Assembly: GCF_923868895.1 (NCBI RefSeq) | Contig: NZ_OV350343.1 | Coordinates: 2,666,001-2,730,000, forward strand | DNA: 64,000 nt | Source of the DNA: Halomonas sp. TD01 | GTDB lineage: Bacteria; Pseudomonadota; Gammaproteobacteria; Pseudomonadales; Halomonadaceae | Direction: 5' to 3' | Part shown: positions 1 through 9,503 of the stretch, in pieces | How the letters are laid out: every line of letters starts with the position of its first letter | Position numbering within the stretch: position 1 is the stretch's first letter | Notes under the pieces: generated by a model | Told to the model about the DNA's origin: nothing | Databases searched by the model: none | Seen by the model: only the letters and a program-made list of their open reading frames with translations | Made by a program: the position numbers and the translations under genes

Positions 1-1
1 G

Positions 2-3000
2 GCAGCAAAGCGGATGGGGCTACCGTTTTGCTTTGAAGTGCGCGGATTTGGGGAACTCGCTAATGACGCTCGAGAGCCAGGCTATGCCTATACCCAAGGT
101 TTTAAAGAAGAAGCGGCGCGAGATGGTTTTATCGCTCGTGAAGCCAGTCAGGTATTTACCCTTAATGCCCCAATGAAAGCGGAACTGATCAAGCGTGGCG
201 TTCAGCCGGAACGTATTAGTATAGTGCCCAATGGCCTTCGTGAGTTGCCTACCATTCAGCCTGCTGATGCCGCACTGAAGCATCGGTTAGGTATTTGGGA
301 GGGCGATAACGTTATTGGTTATGTTGGCAGTTTTTATGCTTACGAAGGGTTGGATATACTGTTTGAAGCCTGTGAAGCGCTGGTAAGCAAAGGTATCAAT
401 GTTAAGTTGCTACTTGTTGGGAATGAACAGTCGCTAACGAATGCTGTTATTGATTATCAGCGTGATGCTGATAAGCCGTGGCTTATTCAGGTAGGTTGTG
501 TGCCTAATGAGCAGCTGGCGAAATATTACGCACTTATGGACTGTGTGGTTATTCCTCGTAAGGCAGTGCCGGTATGCGAGCTGGTACCACCCGCAAAAGC
601 ATTGGAAGCGTTGGCTTATGGCAAACGGCTGGTAATGTCGAAGCTTCCGGCTTTAGAAAATGCTTGCCCGGTGTTCAAGGGCGTTAGCTTTGCTAAGGCA
701 GATGACGCGGAGGCGTTAGTCGCTGCCATGGCGCAAGCGCTGGAAGATGTGCGTGTCGAAAGGTTAAGCAATGAGCAAGAAGGCTCGCAGAGTAATGCGG
801 TTCTTCAAGGGCTAGACACCAACGTGCTGACGTTTAGCCGCTTGACCCAGGGAATGGTAGAGTCCCTAGAAATTGTTGCAGACGAATCAGCACCGCTTTT
901 AGCGTTGCCGCAACCCCAGGAAGGGCCTGAAGGTTTTGAAGACATTGATTACCCAACGGCCAGCCAGTGGTTTTATAAAGAGGGTCGCCTGACCGATACG
1001 CTAAAGGCGTTGCAAAGCCTACAAGCTCGTGGGGTTAAATTTGATAAACCTAAGCGCGACTTTGAGGCCTTTGTAGCGGGTTTAGCACGCCTTAAAGGGG
1101 GCATGGCGCTGCCGCCTCGCCAACCTAATGCTGGGCTGATGAGCCGCCGCCAGCAAGTGTTGTACTGCTTACACCAATCGGTTCCCCATGCCACTAACGG
1201 CTATTCGACTCGCTCTCATGGTATCGCGGTGGGCTTGCAAGAATCTGGCTGGAACGTTCGCGCGACGACGCGACCTGGCTTTCCGTGGGATGGCGGCGCT
1301 AGAGGATTGCCCCGTGGTTACCATGAAGCCAACGTAGATGGCGTGGCCTACGCGGCGTGTGCTGGCTGGAACCTTGCCAAAACCCCCTTGGATCTCTACC
1401 TAGCAGAAGCTGCTGACCACTACCTGCGTGAAGCGCAAACCAGTGGTGCGGAAGTTATCGTGGCAGCGTCGAATCATATTACCGCCTTGCCAGCGTTAAT
1501 AGCGGCACGACGCCTGGGTTTACCGTTTGTTTATGAAGTTCGCGGTCTGTGGGAAATCACGCAAGCCTCTACCCAGCCTGAATGGGCAGGCTCCGAACGT
1601 TACCAGCTTATGCGTGAGCTGGAGCAACAGGCTGCTCTTGAAGCGGATCTAGTTATTACCCTAACCGAAGAACTGGCCGATGAGCTGGCTAGTTGGGGCG
1701 TGGAGCGTGAGCGTATTACGGTGGTGCCTAACGCGGTGAATGCTGAGCGCTTTACCCCCAGGCCTGCAGATATCGATGTGGCTCGCCAGCTTAAGCTGCC
1801 TGCTGGCGTGCCGGTTATCGGTTATGCGGGGAGCGCGGTAGCCTATGAAGGGCTGGAATTGTTGCTGGAAGCGTTAGCCAAGCTTAAGTCACGAGGGCAA
1901 GCGTTTGTCTTTGTGCTGGTGGGGGATGGCAAGGTTATTGATGCCGTTAAAGCCACCGCCAAGACGTTAGGAATTGAAAAGAACTGCCGCTTTACAGGGC
2001 GGGTAGCGTTTGAGCAGGTGCCACGTTATTTATCATGCATGGACATTATGCCGATACCGCGGCTTTCCTCAGCGGTTACTGAAATGGTGTCGGCACTCAA
2101 ACCGCTTGAAGCAATGGCAATGGGTAAGGCAGTAGTGCTTTCCGATGTGTCGCCCCACCAAGTTATGGCGGGCCCAGGTGGCGAACGCGCGCGGTTATTT
2201 GAAAAAGATAACGCGGCGGCGTTAAGCAATGCGATTGAAGCGCTAATCAACAACCCCGCAGAGCGTGAGCGCCTGGGCAAGGCTGCCCGTGCATGGATTG
2301 ACCGCGAGCGGACCTGGAATCACGTTACTAGTATTTATGCCCGCAGCTTGCAGCAACTGCGTGAATCGGTGGTAGAGCATCAGCGCAAGCAGCAGCAAGT
2401 TGAAGGTCAAACCAACGCTAAAACACTAGCGCAGCTAACCCTAGGTTTAATTGGCGATACGTTTACAACCGACACGCTGGCCAGCGCCGTTAAAGTAGTG
2501 CCGCTTTCACCGGACAACTGGCGTGAGCAGATTAAAGAACAGCCCATTGATGCGCTGTTTGTGGAATCCGCCTGGAAGGGCAATGACTGGCAGTGGTTCC
2601 GTCAAGTAGGGCATTACAGCGTGCATGAGTTTGCAGCGCTTGATGCCTTGTTGGCGCACTGCCGCCGTAAGGGTATTCCGTCGTTATTCTGGAATAAGGA
2701 AGACCCGGTTCACTTTGACCGTTTCCGCGCGACCGCTGCTAAGTGTGACCACGTGTTTACGACCGACAGCCGGAGGATTATTCCTTACCTCACCACGCCT
2801 GGCGCGTTGACTCAAACGGCCAGTAGTGCGCCGTTCTATGCCTCACCGAAGATCCATAACTTGCTGCCGTCTACCCGTGAATGGCAGCCAACGGCCGCTT
2901 ATGGCGGTACCTATTATGGTAAGCGCTACCCTGAACGCACCGAGTACATGGACAAAATCATGAGCGCGGCAGCCCCCTTAGGCTTGACGCTTTATGATCG

Positions 3001-4876
3001 CCAGCACGATGATCCCAAATCGCCTTACAAATACCCCGGCGGCTTGGGTAACTATGTGGCAGGCAGCCTCAGTTATGAGGAGATGATCCAGGCTTACAAA
3101 GCTCATCCGGTGCAGATTAACGTCAACTCGGTGCTGGATTCCCCAACGATGTTTTCGCGCCGTGTTGTGGAAACGGCTGCCTGCGGTTCGCCTATGCTTT
3201 CCGGCCCAGCCCTGGGTATGAATCGCTACTTGGAAGGAGCGGGTCATGTGGTGCGTACCGAGAGCGATGCCGCCCAGGCGCTTGAGAATCTGATGCATTA
3301 CCCTGCATACCGCTGGCGCGTGGCGTTGAAAGGCGCCCGCGCGGTTATGCGCGCTCACACCACCGAACTACGCCTGACCCAAATGCTGCGCACTGCCGGT
3401 ATGGTTGTTCAAGCACCTGAACCACCAGCGTACTCTATTTATACGTCTGAAATGACCCCGGCGGGTGCCCAGCGCGTGTTAGCACAAACCGTTCGCCCGG
3501 TATGTATTGTCAGTCGCGAATGGAAGGCCGGTACCCGTGCACAACTAGAAGCGGAAGGTATTCGCTGTGCAACGCCGGATGGTGAACGTGCTTCTCCAGG
3601 AGCGCTTTGGTTGCTGGCTAATCCGCGTGCATTGGAAGGGTTGGAAGTGGAAGATCTCGAAGACTTAATCTGGCCCACGTTTTACGCCCCCCATAAGCGT
3701 ATTGCTTTCAGTCGACATGCGGCGCTTGAAGAAGGTGGCTGGCCGGGTGTGGCGGTGGAAAACTCTTCTATCGATACGTCACTGCAACTGCTTCGCTCAG
3801 ATACGGATATGCTGCTTTCCAAGCTTCAGCCTTGGGCGTCACGCCAGTTGACCTTGACGCTTCGCAAACCACCCCAAGTTCATGCCCAAGCGCCCAATGT
3901 GCCGCCTAAGAAAACTGTCGTGATTGCAGGGCACGATCTCAAGTTTATTAAGCCGTTTTATCCCTACTTCACGAACGCAGGGATGCGCGTATTGCTAGAT
4001 TTTTGGACCGGTCATAATCATCACAATGAAACCGCTAGTAAGCGCTTAGTGCGCCAAGCCGATACCGTGTTCTGTGAGTGGACCCTGGGTAACGCTATTT
4101 GGTATGCCAAGCATAAAATTGAAGGGCAACGATTGGTAGGGCGCTTGCACGCTCAAGAACTGCGCAATGTGTTGTTTGACCAAGTGCCCTTCGATGCTTT
4201 TGATAAGGTGATATTTGTTGGCCCGCATATGCTGCGTAATGCCCAGCAACGCAATCCAGCACTGAAGAAAAATGGCGTGGTCATCTATAACGGCGTTGAT
4301 ATCGACGCCATGCAAGCGGTACCGCGTCAACCCACCAATGGCAAAGTGTTGGGCTTAGTCGGCATGGTGCCGCAAAGCAAGCGCTTAGACCGTGCGTTGG
4401 ATATTCTGAAGGAGCTACGCAAAGAAGACACCGATTATATTCTGCGGGTAAAAGGAAAGCGGCCAGAAGACTTCGCCTGGATGGTCATGCACCGGCCCGA
4501 AGAAATGGCTTGGTATGAAGAGCAGTATCGTCGCTTACAAGATGACCCGCTGCTTAAAGATGCCGTGATCTTCGACCCTCACGGCAATGATATGCCTCAA
4601 TGGTATGCTGGGGTTGATTTCATTCTTTCGGTAAGTGACCACGAAAGCTTCCACCTAGCGGTAGCTGAAGGCGCCGCCAGTGGCTGTACCCCGGTTGTAT
4701 TGCCATGGGAAGGCGCGGATGAGATTTATCCGAAAGAGTGGGTTTACAGGGATATGGAGCAAGTAAAACAAAGCTTTAATGTTCGACTGGGAAGGAGGGA
4801 TGATATCTTTGACTTTGCCAGCGCAAGTTTTAATATTAACGCTGTTGCAAACCTAATGGTGGAGATAGTTGTTTAG
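2..4876 (+). CDS. Giant multi-domain glycosyltransferase, 5' end outside window
   Basis: The frame is open from the first bases, so the true start lies upstream; about 1624 residues are visible. Numbering from the first visible Met (base 14), four glycosyltransferase-like modules follow one another. Residues 1-280 are the C-terminal part of a GT4 domain (VPNG, GYVGSFYAYEG). A complete GT4 domain spans about 380-780 (YEVRGLWE, VPNAVN, GYAGSAVAYEG, then EMVSALKPLEAMAMGK). A CgeB-like GT1 module spans about 820-1130 (FWNKEDPVHFD, ETAACGSPML). A last GT4 domain spans about 1245-1620 (IYNGVD, VSDHESFHLAVAEGAASG). The first two modules are clearly related, so duplication is likely. The protein probably adds several sugars to a cell-surface polysaccharide in the cytoplasm. 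Donor sugars cannot be read from the sequence. The last ~30 codons look A/T-richer, like the next gene. Confidence 0.85.
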   Translation, partial: AAKRMGLPFCFEVRGFGELANDAREPGYAYTQGFKEEAARDGFIAREASQVFTLNAPMKAELIKRGVQPERISIVPNGLRELPTIQPADAALKHRLGIWEGDNVIGYVGSFYAYEGLDILFEACEALVSKGINVKLLLVGNEQSLTNAVIDYQRDADKPWLIQVGCVPNEQLAKYYALMDCVVIPRKAVPVCELVPPAKALEALAYGKRLVMSKLPALENACPVFKGVSFAKADDAEALVAAMAQALEDVRVERLSNEQEGSQSNAVLQGLDTNVLTFSRLTQGMVESLEIVADESAPLLALPQPQEGPEGFEDIDYPTASQWFYKEGRLTDTLKALQSLQARGVKFDKPKRDFEAFVAGLARLKGGMALPPRQPNAGLMSRRQQVLYCLHQSVPHATNGYSTRSHGIAVGLQESGWNVRATTRPGFPWDGGARGLPRGYHEANVDGVAYAACAGWNLAKTPLDLYLAEAADHYLREAQTSGAEVIVAASNHITALPALIAARRLGLPFVYEVRGLWEITQASTQPEWAGSERYQLMRELEQQAALEADLVITLTEELADELASWGVERERITVVPNAVNAERFTPRPADIDVARQLKLPAGVPVIGYAGSAVAYEGLELLLEALAKLKSRGQAFVFVLVGDGKVIDAVKATAKTLGIEKNCRFTGRVAFEQVPRYLSCMDIMPIPRLSSAVTEMVSALKPLEAMAMGKAVVLSDVSPHQVMAGPGGERARLFEKDNAAALSNAIEALINNPAERERLGKAARAWIDRERTWNHVTSIYARSLQQLRESVVEHQRKQQQVEGQTNAKTLAQLTLGLIGDTFTTDTLASAVKVVPLSPDNWREQIKEQPIDALFVESAWKGNDWQWFRQVGHYSVHEFAALDALLAHCRRKGIPSLFWNKEDPVHFDRFRATAAKCDHVFTTDSRRIIPYLTTPGALTQTASSAPFYASPKIHNLLPSTREWQPTAAYGGTYYGKRYPERTEYMDKIMSAAAPLGLTLYDRQHDDPKSPYKYPGGLGNYVAGSLSYEEMIQAYKAHPVQINVNSVLDSPTMFSRRVVETAACGSPMLSGPALGMNRYLEGAGHVVRTESDAAQALENLMHYPAYRWRVALKGARAVMRAHTTELRLTQMLRTAGMVVQAPEPPAYSIYTSEMTPAGAQRVLAQTVRPVCIVSREWKAGTRAQLEAEGIRCATPDGERASPGALWLLANPRALEGLEVEDLEDLIWPTFYAPHKRIAFSRHAALEEGGWPGVAVENSSIDTSLQLLRSDTDMLLSKLQPWASRQLTLTLRKPPQVHAQAPNVPPKKTVVIAGHDLKFIKPFYPYFTNAGMRVLLDFWTGHNHHNETASKRLVRQADTVFCEWTLGNAIWYAKHKIEGQRLVGRLHAQELRNVLFDQVPFDAFDKVIFVGPHMLRNAQQRNPALKKNGVVIYNGVDIDAMQAVPRQPTNGKVLGLVGMVPQSKRLDRALDILKELRKEDTDYILRVKGKRPEDFAWMVMHRPEEMAWYEEQYRRLQDDPLLKDAVIFDPHGNDMPQWYAGVDFILSVSDHESFHLAVAEGAASGCTPVVLPWEGADEIYPKEWVYRDMEQVKQSFNVRLGRRDDIFDFASASFNINAVANLMVEIVV

Positions 4877-4900
4877 TGTTTTTAAAGTTCTAGAATCTAA

Positions 4901-6205
4901 TTGTTTGAGAATTCTTTCGATAGCTATGAAAGTAGTTATAGCTTTTGGGATGGTTGGTGGAAGTGTTTGGGAGTGATATGCCCTGTGTGTGATGTTTCGA
5001 GCAAAATAAACAAAGGTAAAAGATCTGCGAATAGATTTAAAGTGAGTTTCTACTCGCTATCTATTGATCAGTTTCTTGATAGAAATATAATAGATGATGG
5101 GCTTTATCAGATATTGATTGGAGGTAACGCGATTGATGTTTTGATCAAAAGAGGAATAACCTTTAGCGATAAAGCTCTGTTGACCTTTAATGGAGCATTA
5201 AGTGAGAAAGCAAGAGAGTTAGATTTGATACCTAATTTTACAGGTGTAGCATTAGCTGAGGAGATAGGTGCATCTGTAGTAGCTTTTTTTGATCCAGTTA
5301 TTTATTTAAAGGATGATATATATATTGGTTGGTATTTGGGGTGGCGAGAGCTAAATACTCAAAAAACTATTATATTGATTGTAAATCATTTGGCAAAAGT
5401 GATGGGCGTTAGTTTCTGCTCATTCGGCGGAAGTGGTGGTGGATTTGCGAGCTTATATTATTTGAGCGAAAGTGACGAAATCAATAAAGCTTTTGTCTGG
5501 AATTGTCAAACGGTTGTCGAGAAATATAATTCTAGGTTTTGGAGGCATTTGTCTGAGGTGTCTTTACAGAAAAAGCTAACAAGTGAAGTAGAGTTTTCCG
5601 AGGAAATGGGGGCGATTGGTATATGCACTAGTTTATTATCCAAGAGTGACAGCCTAAAGAATAAAGATTTTATTTACCTTCAAAATGCTCTCGACTGGCA
5701 TACTACTGTTCATGCTGAGCCATTTATCAAAAAGCTTGACTTGGATGACGAAGATGGTTTTTTTTACAGCAAAGAGAAGATGCTTTTTTTTAAAGGGAAT
5801 TGGGGTGCAGGTCATGCGGTTCCACCAAGAAAGCTAATTGTGTCTGCTTTGAAATTATATTTAGCTGATAACGTTGCAGGGCTTAGAAGAGAGGTTTCGA
5901 AGTATAAATACATAGCGGGAGAGAATAAAATCGTAAAAAAAGAAGAAGATCCTGGTTTTTACGTTTCTAAAAAGCCAAAGGGTTTATTGATAGAGGTGGT
6001 GGATGATTTTTCGATATGGGCTACAATCTATGAAAAGTGGGATGGAGTTGTTGTAAAAAAATATCAATATAATAAGGAGAAGAAGTTTTTTATAAATTGC
6101 GAGTCTGGTTTTGAAGGTTTGTCAGTGGTGCTTTTTAGTAAATATATTGATGGCTCTGTTGCTTGGCGAGAAATTAGTAATCAGGATATTATGGATAGCT
6201 TTTGA
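4901..6205 (+). CDS. Hypothetical protein, A/T-rich, hydrolase-like nucleophile elbow
   Basis: This 434-residue protein is not assigned to a family with confidence. The start is uncertain: the longest frame begins with TTG at 4901, 24 bases after the preceding stop. Around residues 170-180 the stretch SFCSFGGSGGGFASLYYL looks like an alpha/beta-hydrolase nucleophile elbow (G-x-S-G-G) followed by a helix. A later GAGHAVPP segment (near residue 307) could supply the histidine. No signal peptide or membrane segment is obvious. Base use is strikingly A/T-rich compared with both neighbours, which suggests recent transfer, as is common for polysaccharide-cluster genes. A role in polysaccharide modification, such as esterase or acyl transfer, is inference from fold hint and position only. 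Confidence 0.6.
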   Translation: MFENSFDSYESSYSFWDGWWKCLGVICPVCDVSSKINKGKRSANRFKVSFYSLSIDQFLDRNIIDDGLYQILIGGNAIDVLIKRGITFSDKALLTFNGALSEKARELDLIPNFTGVALAEEIGASVVAFFDPVIYLKDDIYIGWYLGWRELNTQKTIILIVNHLAKVMGVSFCSFGGSGGGFASLYYLSESDEINKAFVWNCQTVVEKYNSRFWRHLSEVSLQKKLTSEVEFSEEMGAIGICTSLLSKSDSLKNKDFIYLQNALDWHTTVHAEPFIKKLDLDDEDGFFYSKEKMLFFKGNWGAGHAVPPRKLIVSALKLYLADNVAGLRREVSKYKYIAGENKIVKKEEDPGFYVSKKPKGLLIEVVDDFSIWATIYEKWDGVVVKKYQYNKEKKFFINCESGFEGLSVVLFSKYIDGSVAWREISNQDIMDSF

Positions 6206-6313
6206 GCTTAAGTTGATTGGTAGTTGTTTTGATGCTTTTCGTGAGGCTAGGATTTTTAAAAGTTAAGGCGCGTTGGTTGTTGTGTTCTGAATTCATAGAA
6301 TAACTGCATTAGC

Positions 6314-6511
6314 TTGTTGATTATTGGCACATCAGATTTTTTAGACGAACATCTAGAAGCGTTGCTCTGTAAGCTTTTGCCCATACTGTTGCCACGCTTA
6401 GCACCTACCGCGCAGGTGTGTCTGGTGGATAATATGAATGTATCCTTAAAAGCTTTGTGCCAGCAGTGGGCTGAGCGACATGGTCTCAAGGTAGCCGAAT
6501 TGGCTAGTTGA
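6314..6511 (+). other. Possible gene fragment in the 6206-6538 gap
   Basis: The 333-base gap between the hypothetical gene and the convergent permease holds one short frame of about 65 codons opening with TTG. Its translation (LIIGTSDFLDEHLEALL then VCLVDNMNVSLKAL) looks protein-like, and base use is like the chromosomal genes rather than the A/T-rich neighbour. No good ribosome binding site or ATG is seen. It may be the surviving end of a decayed gene; no family was recognised. Nothing else was seen in the gap. Confidence 0.25.
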
Positions 6512-6538
6512 GCTGCGTGCTCCTAATCAGAAAATATC

Positions 6539-8266
6539 CTAAAAGGGAAACACTATTGGTGTAATAACCAATACCGCGGCCGAGTAGGTAATACTCACAG
6601 GTAAACCAATCTTGAAGAAATCAGTAATTTTATAGCGCCCTGGTGAATACACCATCAGGTGGGTCTGATAGCCAAAGGGAATTAAAAAGCAGGCGCTGGC
6701 ACCGTAGGCAACTGCCATCACAAATGGCAGGGGGTCGACACCAAAGGCTTGGGCGGTGCTCCAGGCAATAGGGAAGGCTAGTGCGGCAGCCGCGTTATTG
6801 GTGACTGTTTCGGTTAACAGTAGTGTTAATAGGTAGCAGCCAATAAAAGCAGCGTAAACGCCGTAACCGCTAAACATCCACTGCATTCCTCCTGCCAGTA
6901 CAGCGGCGGCCCCTGAATTTTCTAACGCTAGTGCTATCCCCAAGGCAGAACCAATGATCAGCCAAAGTTCAAACGGAAAGCGGCGGCGCAATTCGGCCAA
7001 GCTAATCACTTTTAATAACAGTAGGCCGCCCAGCAGTAGTAGTAAACCATGAAACAGCGGCAGCCAGTTGGCAGTCGCCAGTGCGATAACGCTTGCAAAT
7101 CCGCCTAGCGTAATAATGCTTTCTTTTCGCGTGAGTTGAGGACGTGTAAAGCTGCCGCTGAGTAGATGGAAGTTACGGTCTATGTTGCGATGTTGACGAA
7201 AGTCGGCACTAACAGCTGAGAGCAAGCAGTCGCCCACCCGCAAAGGGATTTTGCCAAGCTGGCCCTCCAGGCGTTTCCCACCACGGCGTATACCGACAAC
7301 CCCTGCGCTAAACATGCTTCGCAAATCAACATCTTGCAGTGTTTTGCCAGAAAGCTCTGATTCGTGGGAAATGACCACTTCTACTAAATTGGTGGCGAGT
7401 AAGTTATCGGCTTGATGGCCAAATAGATTGAGTCCTGGAAAGCGCTGTAGCGCCTGCACCTTATTCACTTCGCCTGTAAATACTAACGTGTCGGCTGCTT
7501 GCAGGCGTTCATCTGGAGCAACGGGACTGATTAGGCGGCCCTGGCGTTCAATTTCTAATAGATAAAGGCCATTAAGGTTTCTAAGGCCGTTTTCCTCAAT
7601 ACTCTTGCCGATCATAGGTGATTCGGATTCTACGTCCGCTGCAAGAAAGTAGGAGAGTTTCTCGTCGGTATCTTCCAGACGATGGTGGGGTAGGGCATTC
7701 GCTCGCCATAACAATACGCATAGAGTGATCAATGCAACGGGCACACCTACTAAGCTAAATTGAAACATACCTAGCTCACTACCGCTGGCGCTGAGATTAA
7801 AAGAGTTCACCACTAGGTTGGTAGATGTGCCTACTAGCGTCGTGATTCCTCCTAAAATCGAGGCGTAGGAAAGTGGAATTAATAGCCGCGAAGGTGCAAT
7901 GCGCTGTTGGCGTGAAATAGCCCCTAAAAAAGCGGCGACCACCGCTGTGTTGTTCAAAAAGGCAGAAAGCACAGCGGTGCTGCCCATTAGCCGGGCCGTG
8001 GCTAAGCGGGGGTGGCCTTTGAGTAAGTCGCGAGAAAGCCAGTCCAGCAGAGGTGAACGTTCTAATGCAAGTGACACCAGCAGCAGTAAGAGTAGCGTGG
8101 CCAATGCGGGGTTGGTGTATTGCATTAGCAGTGTGCTGGTATCAACAAACCCTAAAAGTAAAAATATGCCCGCGAGCGTCACAAAGTCAATCGCAGGCTT
8201 AACTTTTCCGCTAATTAACAGTACTAGCAATACAGCAATTGATAACAAAACGGCCCATGGGGTCAT
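6539..8266 (-). CDS. SLC13-family permease with two TrkA-C domains, probable sulfate transporter
   Basis: This 575-residue inner-membrane protein has an N-terminal block of hydrophobic helices (residues 1-190), two soluble TrkA-C/RCK-C domains in the middle (about 205-375) and a second membrane block (about 395-575). The C-terminal TETVTNNAAAALAFP stretch and the related N-terminal AFLNNTAVVAAFLG and GTSTNLVVN stretches are the paired ion/substrate-binding signatures of the DASS/SLC13 family. Length and domain order match bacterial SLC13 permeases annotated as sulfate importers. ATG at 8266 is the natural start. Its position beside the cysD-cysNC-cysQ block supports sulfate as substrate, but di- or tricarboxylates cannot be excluded from sequence alone. 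Confidence 0.85.
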   Translation of the reverse strand: MTPWAVLLSIAVLLVLLISGKVKPAIDFVTLAGIFLLLGFVDTSTLLMQYTNPALATLLLLLLVSLALERSPLLDWLSRDLLKGHPRLATARLMGSTAVLSAFLNNTAVVAAFLGAISRQQRIAPSRLLIPLSYASILGGITTLVGTSTNLVVNSFNLSASGSELGMFQFSLVGVPVALITLCVLLWRANALPHHRLEDTDEKLSYFLAADVESESPMIGKSIEENGLRNLNGLYLLEIERQGRLISPVAPDERLQAADTLVFTGEVNKVQALQRFPGLNLFGHQADNLLATNLVEVVISHESELSGKTLQDVDLRSMFSAGVVGIRRGGKRLEGQLGKIPLRVGDCLLSAVSADFRQHRNIDRNFHLLSGSFTRPQLTRKESIITLGGFASVIALATANWLPLFHGLLLLLGGLLLLKVISLAELRRRFPFELWLIIGSALGIALALENSGAAAVLAGGMQWMFSGYGVYAAFIGCYLLTLLLTETVTNNAAAALAFPIAWSTAQAFGVDPLPFVMAVAYGASACFLIPFGYQTHLMVYSPGRYKITDFFKIGLPVSITYSAAVLVITPIVFPF

Positions 8267-8431
8267 GTTGATCCTTACAAAACATAATTCATATTAGAAA
8301 CTTGCTGGGTTTTACGTCGACTTTGATGCTGGTATCTAATAATTGCCAACGATAGCGTTATGTGTAGTTTGTTAATTGTTTTCAATCAAAGGTTTGTGCT
8401 CAATATTGGCCTTGGCCGCAGAAACTGAGTG

Positions 8432-8460
8432 CAACACCTGAGCATTTCGCTAAGGTGTTG
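8432..8460 (+). promoter_or_regulatory. Perfect 8-bp hairpin just ahead of the IS30 transposase start
   Basis: CAACACCT at 8432-8439 and AGGTGTTG at 8453-8460 are exact complements separated by 13 bases, and the stem ends four bases before the ATG at 8465. The left arm overlaps the terminal inverted repeat. Such a stem would form only in a transcript entering from outside and could hide the ribosome binding region. That role is inference. Confidence 0.4.
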
Positions 8461-8464
8461 TCCC

Positions 8465-9481
8465 ATGTCTTACCTCGAACTCAGTATTGAAGAACGTGCC
8501 AGCATCCAAGTGGGTCAAGCCCAAGGGATGAGCCTTCGGCATATTGCCCAGCTCCTGGGGCGAGCTCCTTCAACCATCTCTCGTGAAATACGCCGTAACC
8601 AAATGGCCCAGAACGGTTACTGCGCCCGGTACGCCCAACGTCAGCGAGAAAAGCGTCGAGAGGTCTGTCGTCCTGCGCGTAAGCTTTTGCCAGGCACCGA
8701 GCGGTTTGATCTCATCGTGCATATGTTGCGGCGACGCTTGTCTCCCGAACAAATTAGCGGCAAGCTCAAGACGATGAAACTACCTGATTTGCGCGATGCC
8801 TACGTCTGCCGAGAGACCATCTACACGGCCATTTATGCCTTGCCTGTTGGCCACCTTCGCAAGGAACTGATTCACTGCTTGCGACAAGGTAAAACCACAC
8901 GCAAGCCTCGCCGTGGCGAAGTGGATCGACGTGGCCAGATCCCTGACATGGTCAGCATTCACTTACGTCCGCCCGAGGTCAGTAAGCGTGAAATGCCCGG
9001 CCACTGGGAAGGCGATCTGATCAAAGGTAAGAATAACGCGTCCGCGGTAGGCACCTTGGTAGAGCTTAGTAGTGGCTATCTGATCCTCGCAAAAATGGAC
9101 GACGCCACCGCCACCTCCGCCGTAGCAGGCTTTAGTGCTGCTCTGAATCGAATGCCGACCACCGCTCGAAAAAGCATGACCTATGATCAGGGGCGTGAAA
9201 TGGCACAACATGCAAAAATCACTCAAGAAACCGGCGTTGCGATTTACTTTTGCGATCCCCATAGCCCCTGGCAACGTGGGGCCAATGAGAATATCAATGG
9301 CCTTATCCGTCAATATTTACCGAAAGGAACGGACCTTTCAGTACATAGCCAGGAAGAGCTGGACGCCATTGCCTTTGAGCTGAATATGCGACCTCGAAAA
9401 CGCTTTGGATTTAAATGTCCGATAGAAGTGATGAGCGAGCTGATGGCCAAGTACCATGAAAGCCCATCAACCATCCAATGA
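8465..9481 (+). CDS. IS30-family DDE transposase
   Basis: The 338-residue transposase appears intact. The start is taken at ATG 8465 (MSYLELSIEERASI), the usual IS30 opening; a longer upstream frame runs into the terminal repeat. An N-terminal helix-turn-helix (MSLRHIAQLLGRAPSTISREI) recognises the ends. The catalytic core shows GHWEGDLIKG with the first Asp, TYDQGREM with the second Asp, and the Glu in PWQRGANENINGLIRQYLPKG. There are no internal stops or frameshifts, so the element may still move. Antisense frames inside it are shadows. Confidence 0.93.
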   Translation: MSYLELSIEERASIQVGQAQGMSLRHIAQLLGRAPSTISREIRRNQMAQNGYCARYAQRQREKRREVCRPARKLLPGTERFDLIVHMLRRRLSPEQISGKLKTMKLPDLRDAYVCRETIYTAIYALPVGHLRKELIHCLRQGKTTRKPRRGEVDRRGQIPDMVSIHLRPPEVSKREMPGHWEGDLIKGKNNASAVGTLVELSSGYLILAKMDDATATSAVAGFSAALNRMPTTARKSMTYDQGREMAQHAKITQETGVAIYFCDPHSPWQRGANENINGLIRQYLPKGTDLSVHSQEELDAIAFELNMRPRKRFGFKCPIEVMSELMAKYHESPSTIQ

Positions 9482-9503
9482 GTGTGTTGCACTCAGAGTC
9501 TGC

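Larger units (their letters stand above)
8418..9503 (+). mobile_element. IS30-family insertion sequence, apparently complete
   Basis: The transposase gene is bracketed by imperfect inverted repeats. The left end begins near 8418 with GCAGAAACTGAGTGCAACAC, and the right end is its near complement, finishing near 9503 (GTGTTGCACTCAGAGTCTGC). Only a few positions differ. The ends place the element just upstream of, or into, the 5' part of a decayed IS630-like gene. A clear target duplication was not identified; IS30 elements make only 2-3 bp ones. Confidence 0.8.

Noticed and set aside
2978..3358. 126-codon antisense frame in the giant glycosyltransferase
   Set aside because: The sense frame contains clear glycosyltransferase sequence here; the antisense frame has no domain or start signal.
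9482..9503. Start of the IS630-like frame inside the IS30 right end
   Set aside because: These codons belong to the IS30 terminal repeat; homology begins only after 9503.
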